DNA of 64,000 nt from Cladopsammia gracilis (taxonomy: Eukaryota; Cnidaria; Anthozoa; Scleractinia; Dendrophylliidae). This document shows positions 1-12,000 of the stretch, one piece after another. How positions within the stretch are numbered: the first letter of the stretch is position 1; each line of letters opens with the position of its first letter. The notes under the pieces are model-generated. The model did no database searches. It worked only from the letters and a program-made list of their open reading frames with translations, and was not told where the DNA came from. A program made the translations under genes and the position numbers. The stretch spans positions 1,406,501 to 1,470,500 of the forward strand of contig JAJGOT010000164.1 in the NCBI GenBank assembly GCA_022457155.1, given 5' to 3'.

Positions 1-3000
1 GACGATTCAGGTTCAGCATTATGATCATGTGTATCAAAGTCAAGATTCTCTCCACTAAGCTCAAGGATAGAGTACATTTCACCTGGCGGCATTGAAAGAG
101 GCCTGCGCAAAGGTGATGACCTGTCAATCACATGGCGATGTTCTGATTCCTTAGAAGGTGATTGTTTGAGATCTGAAGTTCTTGTTAAAGGCATAGAGTT
201 AGAGCGAGGTCTCTCAAATGCATGTGTAGGAGTACTGCTGTGAAAAGACGCATAGTTGTGATCTAACTCCACTGACTGTTCCTTCTGCTGTTTGCGAAGC
301 CTCTTTAGCTCTTGTTGCTTCATAGCATCTAAGTGCTTTTGCTTCTCGTCAAGCAACTTTTGTCTCAGCTTTTCCAGATTTTCCAGCGTTTTGTCTTGGT
401 CTGAGAGTGAGGGTCCCCGGGATGTTCTAGAGGACTGAGGTTTTTGCTTTTCAGTTTTCTGTTTTGAAGAAATAGGCCTTGTGGTTGTCTTAGAATTTTT
501 TGATTGAGTTGTAGTTGACTGTTGATCACAGTTACCATAATCTTGGACATGGATATAGTCAGTTCCTGATTTCCTGATAGTTTGTTGCTGGGCTGTTGCC
601 CGAGGCTGTGCTTCTATCACAGAATTCACAGTTGCATTACTAGAATCTGTAAGGATTTATACCATAAAAATAAAAATTAAAACCTAATAACTTAGCTCGA
701 CTATATCATTTAATTCCATGTACAAAATGAAGGGCTCAAATATAGGGCAAAATTTGTGGACATACCATATTTGGTCATTCTGATGAAAGATCTATTGCCA
801 GACACACATATGCACAAAAAATATATATCCAAAGGAAATAGAGAGAAACTAGCAACCCAGTTAAGTCTTAAATTCCTTCTAATACAAATAACCAATAGAC
901 AGTTTTTATTTCCACATCAATGTGCCCAATCATTATTCTGCGAGTTAAACAATTTTCTCAAGAACTCCAAATGTGCAAATGAAGTCTTGTGTGTTTATAG
1001 AACAATCTGGCCTGCCATGCACACAGTGGGGGAAGTACCTAGTATATAAATGTTCCCTTTGTCTTAGATTATGGCAATGAATCTGAGATAAAAATAAGAA
1101 TTATTATAAAACTGGTTTGAAAAGTTTCAAATCAAACAAAAATTTGAATCACAAAATAAATAATAAGTGTTTTTACACTGTGGTTTAAATCTACTGAACT
1201 GAGCACTTGGCCTTTTGTAATCCCAGGGGTGATTTTTGATATTGTATGTTACCCTTGGCTCCAGATCATAATTTTACTACTCCAGAACCAATCTCATACC
1301 CAGAGTCCTCAGGCTTCTTGGTCAGCAGGCCGTTGCTTGGTGCCCTCCCATTTTAGATCTGAGCATGTACACAAGAAACCGGAACCTGCAAGATTTATGC
1401 AGTAAAAATGCCATTATCCCAGAGTTGGTCCTGGCATCCTCCCACTGACCGAAAAGCCTGCAGACTCTGGGTACAAGATTGCTCCAGCAGAACTAAATTT
1501 ACACCTGTACCAGGACAAAACATCTGACAAATCATATTTCTTCTGTTGTTAACACACCAAATTTCCCTCACCTGAAAAAGCCAAAGACAATGAAGTAGAT
1601 GCAAGAGAATCATATTCCAAGCCTCTCCTGTCTGGCTGAAAAGACACTGATTTATTCCTCAGTGTCGAATCTAATGTTGTGTCTGAAAACAATCCATTAG
1701 AAGCAACAGCTGACAGTTGTGAAAATGGTCTCTTAAACTCAGAAGTGTCCTTATCCATTGTGGAGCTAAGAGGAAAATCCATACCCTCAAATCCCAGTGG
1801 AGCACTTCTACTTTGCTCCCTGGAATCTATTTTTCTTGGAAACTGGTGTTTAAATATTCCACTTTCATTGGAGGTGGTGAGCATTGATTCCGTAGAATTT
1901 GGTAAAAACCCTAACTGGTTGTGAACTCTCCTAGATTGATCAGTTTTATTTTCAGTCCACTCTTGGAAGGATTTTGTAAACTGTTCCTGTTCTAAATCTC
2001 TCCCATTGCCAGAGACATCCCAAGCACGTCTCCTGTAGTCTGGTTCACATGATGCAGATTGTGATGTTCTGCTAAAATCATCTCTTCCACCAATTTCATA
2101 ACTGAGAGTTCTCTCTTTTACACTTTCAATGTCACCTTGTGTTTCAATCAAGGTCTTTGCTTCCCTTTGCTCCTACAAAAACAAACCATATAGCATAAGG
2201 TAGATGTTGGTTGTACAGTGATACTAAGCCCGAGAAGGCATACATCATTTTATTTACTGTCCTGCAATGTCATTTTGTAAAAACAACCTTGGAACATCAA
2301 CAACAAATCAGGAAATTCCAAACTGTCTTCATTGTCACCCTGACTGGAGGCAGTATAATCAACATGTCAAGTGAAATCAGTGTTCGCACAGTCACTTTTC
2401 TTTTTTGCACCATTAATTACGCCAAGTGACTCCTACAGAGCAGATCAACATTTAAACTTCATTGCTAGTTTTTGTTGCATAAACACAGTAGTATCCTTGT
2501 ATTCTCCCCTTAAGAGTCTCTAACAAGTCATTAAGTAGTAGGTAAGGAGTCAGTCAAATTACGTTTCCCTGAAGACCCAAAATAAGCCGCCAAACGCCCG
2601 AGTTACCGGCCCACAGGGCTCATTGCATTCGCCCTGTGGGGTGGTAACTCGGGCGTTTGGCGGCTTATTTTGGGTCTTCAGGGAAAACGTGAATTTGCCT
2701 GACTCCTTACCTACTACTCCGGGCATTTATTTTTTTAAGCTGTTACAGCCCCTAATAAACCGTTATTTGAACAACTGGTGCCGCGTGATTATCAATTAAA
2801 CAAAGGGGTCCCCTGTGTATCTAAAAACCATATATATATGGCGAGATCCATGAACAACGAGCGTGACGTTTTCGATAATATCTCCCAGCGCGAGCTTATC
2901 GCTTGGCTCGACGCTCAAGAAAGAAAACCTTCTTTGAGAGTTCCTCGCAACGAGGACCTCGCTGGATTTGATCCCTTAGATCGAGAGCGTATGGGTGACT

Positions 3001-6000
3001 TTCGGATGCCTAGTCGGATTGTTGAACTATATGATCGCGGTGAACAGGGTGAACAAGGCAGACCGGGCCGAAGACAGAGAATCATAAACTGGCGCTTTAC
3101 GCAGGGGCTAACAAGACCTCTTGTACCCCAAATGATGAACAAAATCAAACAATCTGTTCGCAGAAGGCATAAAGTCAAACTTACCTGGGCCTACAAGCTG
3201 CGAAACATCGAAACCGGTAAACCTATCGTTTACTATACAAACATCAGCAGTCCTTGGTTTTCTAAACTATCGCAAACAAAACGATGGTTGCAACAACAAG
3301 AAGAGCTTCGTCTTCAAGGTGAAAAAATCAATAGGCCTGCTACGAAATGGGTTTTCGAAAGCGCTGTCTTTGTTGAGGCCAAAGCGATTTTAGATAATCA
3401 ACCTTTACAAATCGGTCTTGGCAGGTTGCCCGACTGGCTTCGTAACAAAAGAGAAGTCATCTCTCTTGACATCTACAACGACGATCTTTGCCTCTTTCGG
3501 TGTTTGGCTGTTCATCAAGGTGCCTATATAAATCGGTGTACTCGCAGAGCCAGAGCCTTAGCGCAAAGCTTCTTTGCTCTTCACCGTAGCGGTTGTCCTA
3601 ATGGCAATGTTGTTACTTTACAAAAGTTTCACTTGCTTGAAAGGCACTTTAGACAAGGGATTGCCGCTTACACTGTTACAGATAACGGCAACTTTGTTTT
3701 GAGTTACACACCTTCGCGCTACGACAAAGTCGGCACCCCTACGATGACTATCGGTATCTACAACACTCATGCCTTCTTAATTACTGACATAAACAAAGTC
3801 ACAAACAATTACACTTGTGGCGATTGTTTGGCAAGGTTCACAAAAGCCTGTAACCTAGCGCGCCACGCCAAGACGTGCACTCGCGGGCAAACTAATATTG
3901 CCTGTCCGGGAAATCAGATCCTTGCTCCTGAGTCAGCTTTTGAAAAGGCGTTTTATCCAGAAGGCAGTTTCGGCATTCGGGCAACTTGCTGGCTAGAGTA
4001 TGAGGCTCGACAGCGGGGCATCCACATCCACCACCACAGATGTGGCCATGGAGGCGAGCGCTCCATTTGGCGCTACAAAGTTGATGGCTATCACCCAGAA
4101 AGCAAAACTGTGTTTCAGTATCACGGCTGCCACTGGCACGGTTGTCGAGAGTGCTTTCCTGCACCTGAACAAAGAAACGAAGTGATCACGACTGACCGTC
4201 AAGGCAACACAATCACAAGGGAGCAAGCCTTCGTAAGAACTGTGCATATCAATCAGATCTTCAAGACACTTGGCTACAACTTGGTTGAAAGGTGGGAGCA
4301 CGAGATGCCCCGGTCCTGGTGGCACGATCGAATCCCTCCTAAAAGAAACGAAACATATCCACACGCTATCGTCTACGACTTTGAAGCCTATCAAGACAAG
4401 ACCAAGGCAAGTCAGCCGACCAGGGATCTCTCTTACGAAAGCGAGCACGTGCCTATCTCAGTCTCCATTGCAGACACGTTGGAGCCTGAGCCAGAGTACA
4501 TTTGCTCTAAAGATCCCCAAGAGCTTATCCGACTGTTTTATCAATCTCTGGAGCGCCGTGGCAACGCGATCCGAGATGATATAGCTCAAAAATACATGCC
4601 ACAGGATCTTGAGGGGTTAACGGAAGATCAACAAAAACTCATCAAGCAATGGTGTGACCAGGTCCCAGTGGTCGGCTTCAATTCAGGCCGATGCGATCTG
4701 CACCTTATCAGAAAACACTTTGTTTCTTATCTCGGACAAGAACACGGCGTCTTTGCAGGGGAGAAACAGAGACAAATCATGTTCATCAACACGCCCTCCT
4801 TCAAGTTCCTCGATGTCACAAACTATCTGTCCCCAGGCATCAATTACGACAAATGGGTAAAGACGTATGGGGCGAAACAGACAAAGTCCTGGCTCCCATA
4901 TGAATGGTTTGACAGCGCTGACAAACTTGACTACAAGGGGCTTCCACCATACTGGTGCTGGTATTCACAACTTCGAAACTCCTTTGTTCTTTCTCCAGAG
5001 GAGTACAAACAATGCGAGCGGGTTTTCAAAGAGCGCGGCATGAAGACCTTCGGAGACTGGCTGGAGTATTACAACAACCTCGATGTTACTCCCTTTCTTG
5101 AAACCCTCGAGAAAATGAAAGCGTTTTACACCAAGCTCGGGGTTGACATTTTCAAAGACGCTGTTTCGTTGCCTGGGGTTTCGATGCAATACATCCTGAG
5201 AGGAACCCTGAGAGGCCGTAACCGACCCCAACTATTCGCCCCAAGTGCCGAAGCCTATGCAATGCTGAAAGAGGCTGTTGTTGGTGGCCCTAGCTTGGTG
5301 TTCACACGTAAACACGTGCGTGGCGAAACCCGCATCCGCTCACACAAATACGACTTAGCTCGTATCGTCAAGCGTATTCTAGGCTTCGATGTGAACTCCC
5401 TTTACCCTAGCACCATGTTGCAGGAAATGCCCTGTGGTAAAGAGAAAGTCGTGCAGTACGAAGATCCAGTAGAGGCCGCAAGAGACTTTTGGCTCAAGTT
5501 GATTACGAAGCAGTGGTTCGGCTTTGCCGAGGTCGACATCGAAGTCCCTCAGGCCTTGTGGGAGCACTTCGAAGAGTTTCCTCTGCTCTTTGTAAACCGC
5601 AGCGTGGGCAAAGAGGACGTCCCTCAGCACATGAAGGATTACCTTGCTAAAAGCAACAGAACCCACTTGCCCGGGCAAAAGAAGCTGCTAGGCGTGCTTC
5701 AAGCAAAAAAGATTCTGCTTTACGCCCCAGTGCTAGAGTGGCTTTACAACCACGGGCTCCACATAACCGCTGTTTACCGCACGATCGACTATACACCCAT
5801 CAAGATCTTCGACTGGTTCGTCCATGAGGTTGCAAACAACCGAAGGAAAGGCGATGCTGACAAAGAAAAAGCCTTGCTCGCAGAAGTGTTCAAGCTTTTG
5901 GGCAACAGCGCTTACGGCAAGTTCATCGAAGCTGTTGAGCGACAGACAAGAGTTGTGTACACCAACGACGAAGACACTGTCGACAAACACCTGCGCTCAG

Positions 6001-9000
6001 CCTGGTTCGAAGATCTCGAGGAGATCGGGGGATCATACAAGATCGAGTTACGCAAAAACAAGGTCACCATAAACCGGCCTTTTCAAGTCGGCATCGTTGT
6101 CTATCAACTTGCTAAGTTGCGCATGCTGCAGTTCTACTACGATTTCCTCGATCACTATCTCGACAGGCGTGACTTCGAGCTTATCCAGATGGACACGGAC
6201 AGCATGTACTTCGCCCTTTCATACGACACTCTCGAAGAAGCAGTTCGACCAGAACTTCGCACCCAGTTCGAAAGGGAGAAAAAGAACTGGCTCTCCTGGG
6301 ACAAGTGGAGCAGCAGAGAACCCGGTTTGTTCAAGCTTGAAAAGGAAGGCACTCGAGCCATCGCTCTATGCAGCAAGTGCTATTACGTAGAAGACGAGGA
6401 AAGCGGCGAAGCCAAGATGTCCTCCAAGGGCGTCAACAAGGGGCAAAATGAGCTTCGGTGGGAAAGATACGAGCGGGCCCTTGAAGGCTACAAGGACATG
6501 GCAACAAACAGAGGCTTTCGAATGCACAACGGGGCCATGTACACTTACGAACAGCGCAAGCTAGGTCTCAGTGCCTACTATGACAAGCGCTGGGTGCTGC
6601 CAGACGGCATCCACACAGAACCAATCGAGTTTCACAGCCCAGCGGGTGGCAACTGAGTACCCGGCGGCACAACCATCAACTCCTCACGCACAAACCCACG
6701 CTTGGGTCCGTCGTACAGATAATACACGACAGGCGCATCTGGTTTGGTGACAACCTTCTCGATGTTGTAGACCTTCAAAGACCAGATCGGATCAGTTGCC
6801 CGTCGACTACCGCCCTCAAGCTCACCGGGGTAATACAGATATCTCACGTGGGCTCCATGAGGGAGCTTCTTTTCGGAGAAGCCCACAGGCCTAGCATATG
6901 AGGTTGCGGGCTTGGCCGAGGTTGCCTTCTCTTTGATTGCTTGAGCAGGCTTCTTTCCAGTTAATCTTGTTACTTCATTGTTCAAGGCAGAGACAACATC
7001 TGGCAATCTTTTAACCCAAGCAGTCGAACGGCCAGAGGGTAGATTCATCTCAACTGCGTACTGGTAACCAAACAATCGTTCAGCCAGGGTTCTGTTGAAT
7101 CTTTCAACAATCCCTTGGTCTCTGTGGATATCAACACGTCCACGACGAATGGTTGTTTTATGAGCCCCAGTCTCTTTAGTCACAGCTCCCATAAACTCTG
7201 TCCCCGGATCGACTTGCAATAGTTGTGGCCATTTCAAAGGCCCGCGTCTGTAAATACGTGTAAGCGCCTTCGAAACTTCATCAGACTCTTTCGAAGTCAA
7301 GGGCTCTGCTGCTTTGTAACGGCTTGCTACATCAACAACTGTCAAAGCATATTTGTAAACCTTTCGCCCATGAGGCAGTTTGTCGTGAGGTAAAAAAAGT
7401 AGATCCGCTTGATGCACAGCATTAGGAGTCTGGACATCAAACTTGGGCCGAGGGATATGGCGTGGTGCGGGGAGGTAAACTTGCCAAAGGGCTTGTTTGA
7501 CAAGCCATTTCTTTGCCGCCTCTTCAGAGACCTTGGCTGCTGCAGCTAGCTTTTTAACAGCAGCAAGGCCTTTCCAATAGCCTTTGGGGCCGTAATAGAC
7601 CTTTGAGAGTTTAGCCTCCATATACATATATGTATTTATAAAAAGCGAAACGCTGCATAGCCAAGAGCAAGGGCGCCAGTGCCGATAAACAAGAGTTCGC
7701 CTTGTTTCTGCTGTGGGCCTGGTTTATAGAAGTCAGAGAACTCGGGCTCTTTGGGGAGTGTTTGAATTCGTTCCTCTGTAGGATGTGTTTGGTTGTAGAG
7801 CACTAGAGCTTGGTCAGTGTCTTGAAAGTTGTGTTTCGCTTGATCTTTGATCCGATCATTGCTGGCAATCCAGTCGAGGAGCTTTGTGCGGTCTTTCTGA
7901 TATTTAGCGTAGGCCGCTTGATAGGCCTCTAACGCCTTGTCGTGTCTGATCTTCTCATCCAGAGCGGCTTGGCCACTGTCGCCAGACAAGTATTTTGCGA
8001 GATAGTTGCCCCCAGTGAAAGCAGCTGCGTTTAGAATTGCTCCACCAACCATAATAGCGATTGAGGCCATCCCTGTATATACATATATGATTTACATTGA
8101 GGCAGGGAGGATCTTCTGGTCCTCGAGGTATTTCTTGAGAGCTATGCTCCCAGCCATGGCAGCAGTGAACTTCACGTAGTTCATGAGACTCGAGCTGGGG
8201 TCGGCTGTGAGATTTTCCTTGACGACCCTTTTGCCAACCCAGCCAATAGTTGCAACAAGGCCAGTTATTGTGGCCGCATCAAGAACAGCTTTCACGAGCT
8301 TGTTGTCAGACATGGTATATATTTATGGTTTTTGTTTCTCGTCTTCACTCTCGTCTTCACAGAATTTTTTGTAAAACTCAAGTGCCTGCTGTCTCATCTT
8401 TTCATCGTGTGCAGCAAGTTTCCTTTGTCTTCGCTCCTCCCTATACTTAGCAAATGCCCTTTCTCTTTTCTCCTCCATATACTTAGCAAGTTCACTTTCT
8501 CTTTTCTCCTCCACACGCTCAGCAAGTCCCTTATGTCTTTGCTCTTCCCTACACTCAGCAAGTCCCTTATGTCTTTGCTCTTCCCTACACTCAGCAAGTC
8601 CCTTATGTCTTTGCTCTTCCCTACACTCAGCAAGTCCCTTATGTCTTTGCTCTTCATAGCGTTTCTTACATGCATTGTTAATTGTGCTGAAGAGGGTGTA
8701 GGTACTGCAAGCCCAAAGATAACCGGCGATAGCCCAGCCAATAAAGTCCACAAAGTCGTGAGTCCGCATGGTATATATATATATTTTTTTTTTACTCCAT
8801 TTCTCGAATTCTTCGTCTTGGTGGCCTCTGTGTTGGTGGAGGGGCCTCTGCTGCTGCTGGTGGTGGTGTCTCGTTGCGCCTAAGGGTATTCATAATGGCC
8901 TCGCGCTGGTAATAGACGCCCAAAACGGAGACAATCAAACCTCCAACACCAAGGATGAGAACAGTGTTGCTGCTAGATTCTGCTTTCGTCGGCGCCTCGT

Positions 9001-12000
9001 TTGGGGCAGGCTCATTTGTTGCTTTAGCAGCTTGTGCTTGTTTTTTTGCCTCTCTTGCCAGGCGGTTGCGCTCAGCAAGCCTTTTGCCAGAAGCAACACG
9101 ACCAGGGTTTTTGGCTGGAGCAGTCTTTGGGGTATCAGAGGTAACGTGCGTGTTGTTTGTGGGCGCGACTGTTTCTTCAGGCACCGTCTCGAGTGGTTGA
9201 GCCATCATGTATATATGTATATTTTTTATTTCAAACCTTCGTGGTTTCTGTCAGGTTTCTGCCAGGTTTCTGACAGGTTCCTGCCAGGTTCCTGTCAGAT
9301 TATGTGTCAAAAATTTCATCAAAACATGTGTCAACTTCATCAAAACCCTCGAGTGGAAAACCTTCACCGTCTCTGCTTGGGTGTACAGGTGGAGCAGGTT
9401 GAAGGGGTAACTCTTCTGGCTCCTTTTTGAAGTCGATGTGTTTTGTAGTGATCAAAACAGCATTGGCCAAGGCCAAGAAGCGCCCACAACGCAGTGCAAG
9501 GTTTCCAGCAAGAGATGAAAGTTCCTGGTTAATCATGTAGTCATTTTTGAGTTCTTTCTGCAGGGCCTCCACATCGTCAATCTTAACAACCATGCCGGCG
9601 CCTTTGGTTGCGAACATTATAACGCTGTCAATCAGAGACTCGGTCGTCTTGTTACCGACATAGGCTTCATACCTTTTGTAGTACTTTTCAACCTGTTTAT
9701 CTGTCAGGCGTTTCACCTGCTCGTGTGTGAGCTGGGCACCGATGGCCTCTTTTGATTTGCCGGTTGAAACAAGGACTGCCAGTTTCTCGCGTTGAGCCGG
9801 AGTGTCTGGACCTGTTAAGACTTCAGGAATCGCTGATGGCAAGGAGCTATCAGGGGTTGCCTCTAGCAGCTGCATGATTTCATCGTCTTCTGGGAAGTTT
9901 GTTGCCATTGCGTATATATATTATGTATTTATTTTTCAATTATTCTCTTGATGTCAGGCAAAAGACTTTCAACCTCACGTATAAGCCCCGTCATGGTGGC
10001 TGGGCACACAGTGACTTTCAAAGGATAGCGGTTAAGAAGCATGAGGCGCAGATCGTCCTCGCCAGCGGTTTTGATTATCTGTATTTGCATCTCCTCCGCA
10101 TGACTCTGTAATTCACCCAGAAGCTGTGAAAAGACCGTGAGCTTGTGGATACTGGTTGAGGTGTTCATGGTTCAGCGTATATATATATTTTTTCACATTT
10201 TCACTTCAACCCCATAGGGATGTCGCAGAGAGAAGACTAGGTGAGAAAACTTGTGCCCCTTTAATTTTGCAATCAACACTTTGTACTCCTCGTGTGAGAG
10301 CTCACCGGCATAGTCGTCGAAGATGGCCTTCGTTGTTTTGCTTGATGGGGTGTAAAAAAGCACAATCGCTGCAACGTTTTCCCTAAAGGGTTTCGCAATG
10401 CTGGTTAACTGTTGGGTTAACACCCACACTGACAAACCGCTGTGGCGAGCACTGAACCCTAGTTTCACAAGTTGACTCGTGCGGCCTTTCACATCCTTCG
10501 AAGCAGCACAGTCATCGAGCACAAAGAGTGTGTTTGTCCCGTCGAAGAAATAACTGGCTAAAGTTAACCATGCTTCAATCTCATGCTGCTGACAGTCTAT
10601 CACGAAAATGCGTGGCTCCTGGTCCACGAAACCGTCGTAGGTCTTGTTGTGGACAAATGTTGGGCAGAAGAGAACAATATAGTCAAACTTGCCCCTGAAG
10701 GGGCCACGCAGCTGATTCAGAAGATATTGTGTTTTGCCAGAGTTAGTCGGCCCAATAATTAGTGCATTGAATGGCAGCTTTCGTGGGTCCATTCTCTATA
10801 TATTTTTATGTGTATATATGTGTTTAGTACTGAACCGCCTGCAGCTGCTTGTCCATGATGTTCATCTGTGAGTCGCTGATCGTGTAGATGTGGCAGTGAC
10901 CGTTTCCCGAGCCGGAGGTTGTCCTTTCGATCTCAAAATGTACGCCGTCCTTTGTGTTGACGAGGCGTTGACCGTTGCCATGTAGGGTTGTATCAGCCAT
11001 TGATCTAAGGTCGATAAGGAGGCCGAACTTGTTGCCCGTTAGATATTTAGTCAGATTCATGTTTGGCCTGCCATCACCCCTCTTTTTGAAGAGGCGACTG
11101 ACTTCCCTCCACATGTCGGTCCCGTTGATGCCTTCGTTGTAAATCCTGTTGGGGGAGCCGTTTATGGTGACATTAACTTTGGTTATGTCTGGGTTGAAGT
11201 ATTTTTCTGAGTCCCTGGCCCCTGCCGTGTAGGGTTCGATGAATAGCAGAAGGATGGCTTTCAGTGACCTGCGCTGCGGGTTCACCCTGAGATTCAGCCG
11301 AGCGTCTGAACCCTTCGAGAAGGGGACCACTTCCTCTCGCATGATATGGTCGTAGGCAAACTCCTTTCCGCTAGAGTATACACTTGTTGCCTCGTCAGCC
11401 AGCTGCTGACTTCGGATTGTCTCGTACTCAAGCTGGATATTTGTCAACTTGTAGACAAGCTTGCTTGTATCTGAACCCCTGACAACTTGGGAAGCCTGGG
11501 CGAGCGTTATCTCGAATGTCAAATCGTTGTAGAGTGCCTGTGGGTACATGACGCCGTGGTCTGTTATAATCTGGTGGTCAAGATTGATGCGATATTTGTT
11601 TTTGTAAATGGTCTCCAGCTTGTTTTCCGCATCCACGCCAGAGGTCTTCTTGTCACCGGCACTAGAGCGAATCTTGCTCAAGTCTACACTCTGGATGCCC
11701 TCGGGGAGCATGTTGTCTCTCTTATCAACAGAGAGGAAAAGGTCCTCAAAGATTTTGTAAATATCGTACCCAACGGTGTCCTGGACAGTGGTGGCAGCAA
11801 ACTTCACAACAAGCCTGTCAACTAGTGCTCTGGAGACATTTTGTACAAGATAGTTGTTTGCGTGGCCGCCAGCAAGGTCGATGTTAAAGAGCAAGGCAAG
11901 CGAGCCCGACACGATAACCTCCTGTTCGTTGAGCTTGGGCACCGTAACGTACAGGGTCTCGCCGGGATTGGCTGAAGTGCGTTCAAAGGTGATGCGCTTT

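Noticed and set aside
756..1049. Open frame of 97 codons in the left intron
   Set aside because: No motif, AT-rich composition, opposite strand to the host gene and no splice or promoter support.
2778..2837. Upstream GTG extension of the PolB frame by 20 codons
   Set aside because: The ATG at 2838 follows the TATATATA box shared by sister genes, and the upstream part directly adjoins the terminal repeat.
8332..8883. Plus-strand frame over the 36-bp repeats
   Set aside because: It is the antisense shadow of two membrane-protein genes that have their own start boxes.
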